The translations under genes and the position numbers were made by a program. The notes under the pieces were generated by a model that saw nothing but the letters and a program-made list of their open reading frames with translations, was not told the origin of the DNA and made no database searches. Shown here in pieces: positions 1 to 6,442 of a stretch of 13,183 nucleotides of DNA. Within the stretch, counting starts at the first letter, position 1, and each line of letters opens with the position of its first letter. The stretch is taken from positions 1 to 13,183 of the forward strand of contig JAAFHO010000087.1 in NCBI GenBank assembly GCA_013297575.1, given 5' to 3'. The stretch is from Chitinophagales bacterium. GTDB lineage: Bacteria > Bacteroidota > Bacteroidia > Chitinophagales > Saprospiraceae.

Positions 1-2275
1 CATATATATCATATGCTAGGGTATCATTGGCTATTTTAGTCCAATCCAAGGTAATAGAATCGGGACATACTTTGGTAACGGCCAAATTGGTAGGTATTGG
101 CGCAATGGTAAGTGGGAAATCGGTGGTGTCGCGACGTGCTCCACGGATCAACATCAATTTTACATTGCCGCTGGTTGTATTGGGTACTGTCCACTCGTAC
201 ATCCGCTGTGCATTATTGATATTTCCGATGATTGGGCTAAAGGTATTTCCGCCATCCAAAGAGTATCTTAAAGTAAAAGTCTCTGTATTGCCGTATGCAT
301 CCCAGCGTAACCATTCTTTGGTGCCGGGAATAAATCCTTCACCACCAGCAGGATAGGTGAGTTGGACGCGGTCGTTTAAAAACTCCCAAGCGAGGTAATA
401 CGGCTGTGGACCAAATGGTACCTCATAACCGTTTACATTTACGGTGTAGTTGCCTGCAACTGGGTTTTCTATGGCTACTTGCTCCATATTATTCAAAGAG
501 TCGCGGCCAGTAGTTGCGGGGGCATTGAGGGTGGTTGCGTTGGGGGTTGGGTTCAATAACCATGGGCGATAAATTGTGCCATTGGGCGCCGTAACGGTTA
601 TATCCAGGTCATTGATTAATGCACGGGCTGTATTTTCGTCCGATGGGCGATCTACCCAATATACCATCAATTTGGCCTGTTTGGTTTGTGATGGAATGGC
701 AACAGTATGCGTTGATGTCGCACCATTTTCCACAGCACCTGTCGTATAACGGTTAGATTCTAGTAAGTTTAATGCCCTGAAATTATTGACATGCCCCCAT
801 CCGAAAATATAATCGGGGCCTACATTACCCATTTCATTGGCTGTGGTCATAAGTGCCAATTTTAACAAAGCAGCAGGCGCATCAGGGGTGTTTTTTAGGG
901 TACGGTATGCTTGTGTCAACTGCGCTAAGCAGCCTGCAATACCTGGAGATGCCGCAGACGTACCACCAAAAACCTGGTATGCATTATTGGGGTCAGTAGA
1001 ATTTTGGTCGGTACCATGTGCCGAAATATCTGGTTTCAAACGGCCATCATGCGCTGGTCCACGGCTGGACGACGTTTCAATAGTACCATCTACCCTTAAA
1101 TTTGCTGTTGCAATGGCATTTTTTGCCATTTTATGACCGCCTGTAATATTGCCCCATTGGTTACCTGCACCATAACTACAATCTGAACCATTAGAGTTGC
1201 CCGCAGAGAATACGTGCATCAAGTATGGGTGTTGATAAATTTGCTCGTCCACGGTTTGGGTGGCTAATGTATAACCCGCATTACAACCATTAGAATAGGA
1301 GGAATTGGTAATCGTAACATTTTTATCCAAATGCAGCGGCAAAGTAGCGTCTTGGAAATTATCAATATAATCGACCACAAAAATATCTGCTCCGGCAGCC
1401 ATACCTTTTTTGGTGGGGTCAATATTTCCGGCAGCCCCAATAACGCCTGCTACACCATCACCGTGCGTACCTGCTAATTGAGGTGCCACGCCATCTTGGT
1501 TGAGCAAACGACCTTGAAAGTCGATATGAGGACCTACTGCACCATCATCGCGCACCAATACATTAACACCTGTACCATTGTATTTTTTACCCGAAGGGTG
1601 ATCGCTGTCCAATAGGTTGGCACGGTGCAGCGAACGGCCATTAATATCGTCTTTAACGGCGGGTTCGGGTGTTAGTTCCATCCATTTTACTATAGGCAAT
1701 GCTGCAATTTCTTCTATCTGATCTATCTCTATACGAATAGATAAAAAGCCATTTTGGTTACCTTTTTGAAGGATTTGAATTTTCTTTTGTTCGAAATAGG
1801 TCGCACCTTGCTCAATAGAGGTTTGTGGGTATAATTGAATACAAATGTCAATAAAATCGCCATGGCGTGCCCATTTTCCGAAAGGTCGTTCCACCAAATT
1901 TCGGTGCATTTTCCACCGTGGTTGAGGTGCAACTATACTGCGTGCATCCAGTGCATCTAAGGTTGAAATATCAAATTTTTCGGGCAAAAGCATCAAATAT
2001 GTGCCATAATTGACGTATCCATTCCATATTATACCTTTGGATTCCAATGCTTTGCGTTGCTCCGTTGATGGCAGGGTATTGAACTGAACGTACCGCGCAA
2101 AGTAGCCTTGTGCTATATCGGTAGCAGGGATAGGTTTCGTTTTTTCGGTTTTGAAATTGGCTTCAAAAATTTCTGTACCGTGTGCAAAATGCACTTTGTA
2201 AGATTGTTGTGCTGAGAGCATTGATCCCAAGGAAAGTGCCAGCACAAGCAGTAATAGTGGTGTAAAATTTTTCAT
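1..2275 (-). CDS. Secreted subtilisin-like (S8) serine protease, multidomain, C-terminus cut by window edge
   Basis: An open frame runs from an ATG at 2275 to the left edge without a stop (758 codons visible), so the gene is partial. The N-terminus (MKNFTPLLLLVLALSLGSML then SAQQ) is a clear signal peptide, cleaved near residue 22-23. About 200 residues of N-terminal region follow, then the peptidase S8 domain (about 230-500). Catalytic residues are visible: Asp243 in VLVRDDG, His271 in THGDGVAG, oxyanion Asn360 in SAGNSNG and Ser440 in GGTSAASP. Residues about 512-632 resemble the C-terminal jelly-roll seen in KP-43-like subtilases. Residues 637-727 form an Ig-like beta domain (YSLDGGNTF), and a fibronectin type III domain starts near 728 (SITLDW). 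The family is exported and degrades proteins. In this phylum such proteins often end in a type IX secretion sorting domain, which would lie outside the window. It sits 47 bases after the GbsR-like gene on the same strand. Confidence 0.93.
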   Translation of the reverse strand, partial: MKNFTPLLLLVLALSLGSMLSAQQSYKVHFAHGTEIFEANFKTEKTKPIPATDIAQGYFARYVQFNTLPSTEQRKALESKGIIWNGYVNYGTYLMLLPEKFDISTLDALDARSIVAPQPRWKMHRNLVERPFGKWARHGDFIDICIQLYPQTSIEQGATYFEQKKIQILQKGNQNGFLSIRIEIDQIEEIAALPIVKWMELTPEPAVKDDINGRSLHRANLLDSDHPSGKKYNGTGVNVLVRDDGAVGPHIDFQGRLLNQDGVAPQLAGTHGDGVAGVIGAAGNIDPTKKGMAAGADIFVVDYIDNFQDATLPLHLDKNVTITNSSYSNGCNAGYTLATQTVDEQIYQHPYLMHVFSAGNSNGSDCSYGAGNQWGNITGGHKMAKNAIATANLRVDGTIETSSSRGPAHDGRLKPDISAHGTDQNSTDPNNAYQVFGGTSAASPGIAGCLAQLTQAYRTLKNTPDAPAALLKLALMTTANEMGNVGPDYIFGWGHVNNFRALNLLESNRYTTGAVENGATSTHTVAIPSQTKQAKLMVYWVDRPSDENTARALINDLDITVTAPNGTIYRPWLLNPTPNATTLNAPATTGRDSLNNMEQVAIENPVAGNYTVNVNGYEVPFGPQPYYLAWEFLNDRVQLTYPAGGEGFIPGTKEWLRWDAYGNTETFTLRYSLDGGNTFSPIIGNINNAQRMYEWTVPNTTSGNVKLMLIRGARRDTTDFPLTIAPIPTNLAVTKVCPDSITLDWTKIANDTLAYDIY

Positions 2276-2322
2276 GAATAGGCAAGTAATTAAGTAGATA
2301 ATAGTGATGAAATAATCGTTAT

Positions 2323-2823
2323 TTATTTCAAAAACCGAAGGAATACGTTAGTAAACCAGTTGGAATCAGATTTAGTCAATACATCCAATGTTTGGTTGGC
2401 TTTATGCGAAAACATTTTTATATCACTCACCACCTTAGTAAATTCTTCTACTTCCGGGCCATTACCATGAATGGTTGATACCTCTTCCAATACCTTGAGC
2501 ATTGGTTCCAATTCTCTTTTTTTACGTTGGGTGATAATTTGCCTTACTACCAGCCACATATCCTTTTCGGCGATAAAAAACTCTTTACGTTCGCCAGATT
2601 TGAGTTGCTTATGTACCAATCCCCAATCCATCAATGCGCGCATATTCATATTGGCATTGCCCCTCGAAATATTGAGTTGTTCCATTACTTCATCGGCGGT
2701 AAGTGCTTCGTGCGAAATCAATAAGAGGGCGTGTACTTGCGCCATTGTACGGTTGATGCCCCAATCACTGGCCATTTTACCCCAAGATTCAATAAATTTT
2801 TCTTTTCCTTCCTGAAACTCCAT
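2323..2823 (-). CDS. GbsR/MarR-family transcriptional regulator
   Basis: This 166-residue protein has the length and layout of the GbsR branch of MarR-type winged-helix regulators. Helical residues 1-22 (KFIESWGKMASDWGINR) precede the winged helix (about 25-88). The helix-turn-helix is visible as TADEVMEQLNISRGNANMNM, and a wing follows at KSGERKEFFI. The C-terminal half (90-150) is helical and probably mediates dimerisation. Known members bind DNA and respond to small solutes (the Bacillus GbsR represses choline/betaine uptake genes), but no ligand can be deduced here and no betaine genes are nearby. The gene lies 70 bases after rlmH and 47 bases before the S8 protease on the same strand. 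No match to the TAnnTTTG promoter was found directly upstream, which favours co-transcription. That it controls the protease is only inference from position. Confidence 0.85.
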   Translation of the reverse strand: MEFQEGKEKFIESWGKMASDWGINRTMAQVHALLLISHEALTADEVMEQLNISRGNANMNMRALMDWGLVHKQLKSGERKEFFIAEKDMWLVVRQIITQRKKRELEPMLKVLEEVSTIHGNGPEVEEFTKVVSDIKMFSHKANQTLDVLTKSDSNWFTNVFLRFLK

Positions 2824-2893
2824 GTTAACGTGTTTATTTTACGATGCAAGATGCTACATTATTGAGAACTCTTGTATATGGTTTTTAAAAAAA

Positions 2894-3364
2894 TCACTCA
2901 TTATGATAATTTTCGCCTTTTAAGATTGTCATTGCTCTATATAATTGCTCAAGGAAAAAAAGGCGTACCATTTGATGAGAAAACGTGAGTGTGCTGAGCG
3001 AAATTTGGGCATTGGCGCGCTGATACACCTCTTGTGAGAATCCAAATGCGCCGCCAATAAGGAAAACCATCCGTCGTCGGGAATCGGTGAGGCGGTGTTC
3101 CATCCATTTGGCGAAGGCCCTAGAGGTGAATTGTTGCCCACGTTCATCGAGCAACACCAAATAATCATCGGGGAGCAATTTAGATAGGATTAGTTTTGAT
3201 TCTTCCTGCCGCATGATTTGCCCATCGGTTGTTTTTAATTTTGGCGATGGGATAATCATGCTACCAAAGGGTAAATAATGACCCAATCTTTTTTCATAGA
3301 TGGCCATGCCCGTCTCCAAATAAGATTCGTTTGTTTTGCCAATGGCCCAAAGTTCTACGCGCAT
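2894..3364 (-). CDS. rlmH: 23S rRNA (pseudouridine1915-N3)-methyltransferase RlmH
   Basis: The 156-residue product matches RlmH over its full length. This SPOUT-class enzyme uses S-adenosylmethionine to methylate N3 of pseudouridine 1915 in helix 69 of 23S rRNA on assembled 70S ribosomes. Recognisable landmarks are LDERG (72-76), the cofactor-binding loop of the trefoil knot FLIGGAFGF (101-109), the long signature SLSTLTFSHQMVR (122-134) followed by LEQLYRA, and the C-terminal tail ENYHNE, in which the Tyr-His pair corresponds to the conserved substrate-contacting tail of the family. Length and start (MRVELWAIGKT) are normal. The gene starts 22 bases after the end of the Nudix-like regulator gene, so it is probably co-transcribed with it. 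It is a housekeeping gene, and the adjacent regulators need not be related to it in function. Confidence 0.96.
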   Translation of the reverse strand: MRVELWAIGKTNESYLETGMAIYEKRLGHYLPFGSMIIPSPKLKTTDGQIMRQEESKLILSKLLPDDYLVLLDERGQQFTSRAFAKWMEHRLTDSRRRMVFLIGGAFGFSQEVYQRANAQISLSTLTFSHQMVRLFFLEQLYRAMTILKGENYHNE

Positions 3365-3386
3365 GGTTGTTTATCGTGATAAGGAT

Positions 3387-4076
3387 TTAAAGATCAAAAC
3401 TGTAGCCACGTTCCACAAATTGTTTGTAACGTTCTTGGTCAAATTGATATAATTTAGCGGGCCGGTGTGCAACGCCAGCCTGCATCTCATTCAAATCCTC
3501 TAATAGGTTCATGGATAATATTTTTTTGCGAAAATTGCGTTTGTCCAGTTCTGTTTCTAGTATTGACTCGTACAATTGTTGCAATTCTGTGAGGGTAAAT
3601 TTGGGCGGAAGTAATTCAAATCCTATAGGTGCCATACGCACGCGTTGTTGGAGTTGGAGGAGGCAATTGTGGAGTATTTGGTTATGATCGAAGGCTAATT
3701 CTTCTAAATGATGTATCGTATGCCAACTGGCTACTTGGGCAAAAGAAGCGGGCATGGGGGTATAATCTTTTGTTTTGACCAAAGAATAATACGCTATGGT
3801 TATTACCCTGCCCAATGGATGCCGATTGACTGCTCCAAACGCCTTTACTTGTTCTAAATATACGCCACGCAGACCCGTTAGTTGTTCTAATACCCGTTCG
3901 GCAGCGGTTTCTAAATTTTCATTGGGGTAAACCAAATCGCCCGGTAGTGCCAATTTCCCTTTGAATGGTGGTGCACCGCGTTGGATCAACAACACCTTTA
4001 GGTCACTTCCATCGAACCCAAAAATAACATTGTCAACCGAGAAGGCCGATTTGAAAAAACTGTCAACTTCACTCAT
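3387..4076 (-). CDS. Degenerate-Nudix / winged-helix transcriptional regulator (NrtR/AraR-like)
   Basis: The 229-residue product (start MSEVDSFFKS) has an N-terminal Nudix fold (about 10-135) and a C-terminal winged helix (about 150-222; FTLTELQQLYESIL, then DKRNFRKKIL), the architecture of NrtR- and AraR-type regulators. The Nudix box is badly degraded. Against G-x5-E-x7-REUxEExGU, the first Gly is Asp47, Glu53 and Arg61 are kept, but the three metal-binding Glu positions are Val62, Gln65 and Leu66. It therefore probably senses a ligand rather than hydrolysing one; in the family this may be ADP-ribose, a sugar or another metabolite, and which applies here is not deducible. A frame extends upstream to a TTG at 4121, but that codon lies inside the -7 element at 4119-4126, so ATG 4076 is chosen. 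It lies first in a minus-strand series with rlmH, 22 bases downstream. Confidence 0.85.
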   Translation of the reverse strand: MSEVDSFFKSAFSVDNVIFGFDGSDLKVLLIQRGAPPFKGKLALPGDLVYPNENLETAAERVLEQLTGLRGVYLEQVKAFGAVNRHPLGRVITIAYYSLVKTKDYTPMPASFAQVASWHTIHHLEELAFDHNQILHNCLLQLQQRVRMAPIGFELLPPKFTLTELQQLYESILETELDKRNFRKKILSMNLLEDLNEMQAGVAHRPAKLYQFDQERYKQFVERGYSFDL

Positions 4077-4118
4077 AAAATAGTAGTATGTGTTTAAATG
4101 CTGGGTACTTTTATGGCT

Positions 4119-4151
4119 CAAATATAGGGTTATTGTTCATTGTACACCAAA
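4119..4151 (-). promoter_or_regulatory. Bacteroidota-type promoter of the Nudix-like regulator gene
   Basis: On the minus strand the -7 element TATATTTG (4126 to 4119) matches TAnnTTTG exactly. A TTTG -33 element (4151 to 4148) lies 21 bases upstream, within the usual spacing. It is 43 bases before the ATG at 4076 and could serve the whole minus-strand series down to the S8 protease. Confidence 0.7.
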
Positions 4152-4155
4152 TAAT
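4132..4155. promoter_or_regulatory. Imperfect palindrome over the -33 region, candidate operator
   Basis: A 24-base imperfect inverted repeat is centred on TGTACA, with arms ATTgTT and AAtAAT; 16 of 24 positions are self-complementary. It covers the -33 element of the minus-strand promoter in the divergent space between the Nudix-like regulator and the HU/SPOR gene. That is where an autoregulatory operator would be expected. AT-rich DNA produces such repeats by chance, so this is tentative. Confidence 0.3.
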
Positions 4156-4192
4156 AATAAAACGATTTTTAGAAAAAAATTAAAGGTATGCT

Positions 4193-4200
4193 TAACTTTG
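4193..4200 (+). promoter_or_regulatory. -7 promoter element (TAnnTTTG) of the HU/SPOR gene
   Basis: TAACTTTG matches the Bacteroidota -7 consensus exactly and ends 25 bases before the ATG at 4226. No clear TTTG -33 element is visible at the right distance; the upstream DNA is an A/T tract. Confidence 0.6.
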
Positions 4201-4225
4201 GCCTTTGTTTTGATAAAGAAAGATT

Positions 4226-5269
4226 ATGAGTTTAGAATTAGCACCACACATTGAGCGGCTTTTGTACAATAATGATACAGTCGTTATTCCAGGACTTGGA
4301 GCATTTGTTTCGCAACCTGCGCCAGCAAGCGTAGATTATGCCGGAGGATCTATTGCGCCGCCAACAAAAACATTGATTTTTAACGAAAATTTGGTTACAG
4401 ATGATGGCTTGCTCACGTATGAGTTAGTGCAAGATAAAGGTATGAGTGAGCAAGATGCAAGTGCTTGGGTGGAAGAGCGCGTGGCTGAAATGTTGGCTCA
4501 GTTGAACCAAAGAGAAATTGTCGCTTTGCCAGGAATTGGGCGTTTGTATAAAAATTATGTCCAAAAAATTCAGTTTCTCCCCGATGCTGCTAATTTTTCG
4601 AGGGATAATTTTGGATTACCTCCTTTGCAGTTTTCGCCGCTTTCCCGCTCCCGCGAAGTGACCGATGCGCCTGTTGTTACTCCTCCAACTACATCAACTG
4701 CACCAGTTATAAATCAGGTCAATTATACGCCTGCTACACCGCCAGTATTCAGTACTTCTGCGCCGAGTGGTACCAATTGGTCTAGGATTGTACTTATTTT
4801 GGGCTTGTTGGTTTTATCGGGTAGTTTGGGCTATTATTTCCTGAATATGCAAAAAGCAAAATTGCAAACTCAAAATAACCCCGTAATTGAGCCAAATGAA
4901 GAACAAACGCAAACACCAACGCCGCCTGAAGAACAGTCTGTAATTCCTTCTAGCCCACCAGCAAAAGAAGTGGTGAAGGCTACTGAACCAGAAAAGAAAG
5001 CTGTTCCTACGCCGCCTGTTGTAACTGAAAAAAATAAGGATAAATCGTGTATTCTTTTGGTAGGACTTTTTAAAGATCCTGCTAATATCGCCCGATTGAA
5101 ATCTCTTTTGCAGAAAAATGGGTTTGAGGTGTATAGCGCACGCTCTGCTAGTGGTGCGGAATCTATTGGGGTGCAATTTAACTATGCTGAGGAGTCTGAA
5201 ATTCAGTCGAAGATTGGAAAATTGCAAAAATTGACGGGGGAACAAAATATTAAGGTGAATAAAAAATAG
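4226..5269 (+). CDS. CCDC81-type HU domain, transmembrane, SPOR-domain protein
   Basis: This 347-residue protein has no N-terminal signal. Residues 1-130 contain two tandem repeats resembling the prokaryotic CCDC81-like branch of the HU/IHF superfamily, each marked by a P-G-[LI]-G motif (IPGLGAF at 21-27, LPGIGRL at 102-108). A Pro/Thr-rich stretch (about 143-183) leads to one membrane helix (about 187-206). A second Pro/Glu/Lys-rich linker (about 217-272) and a C-terminal SPOR domain (about 274-345, starting CILLVGLFKDP) follow. SPOR domains bind glycan strands lacking stem peptides at division septa. The predicted topology is therefore HU part in the cytoplasm and SPOR part in the periplasm. 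A link between nucleoid and septal wall, in chromosome partitioning or division, is the published prediction for this architecture and has not been shown here. The gene is divergent from the Nudix-like regulator and convergent with murB, another cell-wall gene. Confidence 0.88.
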   Translation: MSLELAPHIERLLYNNDTVVIPGLGAFVSQPAPASVDYAGGSIAPPTKTLIFNENLVTDDGLLTYELVQDKGMSEQDASAWVEERVAEMLAQLNQREIVALPGIGRLYKNYVQKIQFLPDAANFSRDNFGLPPLQFSPLSRSREVTDAPVVTPPTTSTAPVINQVNYTPATPPVFSTSAPSGTNWSRIVLILGLLVLSGSLGYYFLNMQKAKLQTQNNPVIEPNEEQTQTPTPPEEQSVIPSSPPAKEVVKATEPEKKAVPTPPVVTEKNKDKSCILLVGLFKDPANIARLKSLLQKNGFEVYSARSASGAESIGVQFNYAEESEIQSKIGKLQKLTGEQNIKVNKK

Positions 5270-5289
5270 GGCTTTTGGGGGTGGGATTA

Positions 5290-5355
5290 TGGCGCGTACA
5301 CGCCACGTCATAGTCATAGGGCGTTGCTATGCTGGATATGTCGCCCCGTTGGGGC
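5290..5355. repeat. Cluster of three hairpins between convergent genes
   Basis: Three inverted repeats occupy the 90-base gap between the HU/SPOR gene and murB. They are TGGCG-CGTACA-CGCCA (5290-5305), CATAG-GGCGTTG-CTATG (5315-5331) and GCCCC-GTT-GGGGC (5343-5355). The combination of a GGGCGTTGC-type hairpin and CGCCCCGTTGGGGC resembles a palindromic intergenic repeat that I recall being scattered through many Bacteroidota genomes. In this position the hairpins could also end transcription from both sides, although there is no long T run. Confidence 0.6.
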
Positions 5356-5359
5356 TTGG

Positions 5360-6442
5360 CTACCAGATGTTTACTTCGGGTTCTAATGCTACGTTAAATT
5401 GTTCTTTTACGGATTTTATAATGTCTTGAGATAGTTGCTTTACTTCTTGGCCGTTGGCTCCTCCGTGGTTGACTAATACCAGGGCTTGTTTTTCGTAACA
5501 ACCTGTGTTGCCTACTCGTTTGCCTTTCCAACCACATTGCTCAATGAGCCAACCTGCTGGTATTTTTACGCGGTCGTTGGGTAATGTGTAGCCGGGTGCT
5601 GTTGGGTGCGTTTGCCTAATTTGTTCGAGTACACTGGAGGGGAGTTCTGGATTTTTGAAAAAACTGCCGCAGTTACCTATTTTCGCAGGATCGGGTAGTT
5701 TGGAGGAACGGATATGGATGACTGCTTTGCTAATATCTTTTATCGTTGGCGTTCCGGTAATTTGTAGCGTTTCAAGGGTTTTTGAAATATCGCCGTAACT
5801 GGTATTGATTTTGTGTTGCGTGCTTGTGAGCGAAAATACTACTTTGGTAATCAAGTATTTATCTTTAGCATGCCGCTTAAAAATACTATCGCGGTACCCA
5901 AATTCGCATTGCTTTTTGTTAAAGACATATTTTTTGTTCGTCGCTAAATCAATGGCTTCTAATCGGACAAAAACATCTTTAAGTTCCACGCCATAAGCAC
6001 CAATGTTTTGGATAGGGGAGGCGCCAACTGTACCGGGAATAAGGCTCATGTTCTCGATGCCTCCATATCCATTTTCAACGGCCCAAAGCACGAATTTGTG
6101 CCAGTTTTCCCCGCCACCAACTGCAATATGTACTTTGTTGTTCCATCGTCGCACGATTTCAATACCACTGATTTCATTTTTCAATAATAGCCCATCCACG
6201 GTTTTGGTAAATAGGATATTGCTGCCTCCTCCCAATATGCGCAATGGGCGAATGCCAGATTGTATCGCTGTTTTTATATCTTTTGTAGTTTGAATGACCA
6301 TAAATGCCTGTGCATCGGCCATTAAACCAAATGTATTGAAGGGCAATAGTGCTTTGTTCTTTTCCAATGTCGTTACTATTTGTCGGTGCTTATTTAATGC
6401 AGGTGGATAAATTTTGGAATAGACCAACGTGGTGCACACCAT
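5360..6442 (-). CDS. murB: UDP-N-acetylenolpyruvoylglucosamine reductase MurB
   Basis: MurB is a cytoplasmic FAD enzyme that reduces enolpyruvyl-UDP-GlcNAc with NADPH to UDP-MurNAc, the second committed step of peptidoglycan synthesis. Motifs, counted from an ATG at 6442 (360 residues), are PFNTFG (34-39), the FAD-binding LGGGSN (70-75), SLIPGTVGASPIQNIGAYG (133-151), YRDS with active-site Arg184, GSFFKNP with catalytic Ser260, and the C-terminal LEPEV glutamate. This looks like a type I MurB. The start is uncertain. In-frame ATGs at 6490, 6451 and 6442 all overlap the 3' end of the upstream gene, by 101, 62 and 53 bases. Family similarity begins only around residue 30, so a TTG at 6367 (giving MEKNKALLPFNTFG, 22 bases clear of the upstream stop) is equally plausible. 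It is probably co-transcribed with the upstream gene. Confidence 0.94.
   Translation of the reverse strand: MVCTTLVYSKIYPPALNKHRQIVTTLEKNKALLPFNTFGLMADAQAFMVIQTTKDIKTAIQSGIRPLRILGGGSNILFTKTVDGLLLKNEISGIEIVRRWNNKVHIAVGGGENWHKFVLWAVENGYGGIENMSLIPGTVGASPIQNIGAYGVELKDVFVRLEAIDLATNKKYVFNKKQCEFGYRDSIFKRHAKDKYLITKVVFSLTSTQHKINTSYGDISKTLETLQITGTPTIKDISKAVIHIRSSKLPDPAKIGNCGSFFKNPELPSSVLEQIRQTHPTAPGYTLPNDRVKIPAGWLIEQCGWKGKRVGNTGCYEKQALVLVNHGGANGQEVKQLSQDIIKSVKEQFNVALEPEVNIW

Noticed and set aside
837..1136. Plus-strand frame of 99 codons inside the subtilase gene
   Set aside because: It lies antisense to the catalytic Ser region of a clear S8 protease; its composition is that of a reverse-strand shadow.
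4814..5317. Minus-strand frame of 167 codons opposite the HU/SPOR gene
   Set aside because: It is rich in Arg, Phe and Leu, as expected for the complement of a Pro/Lys/Glu-rich linker, and the plus-strand protein has clear domains.
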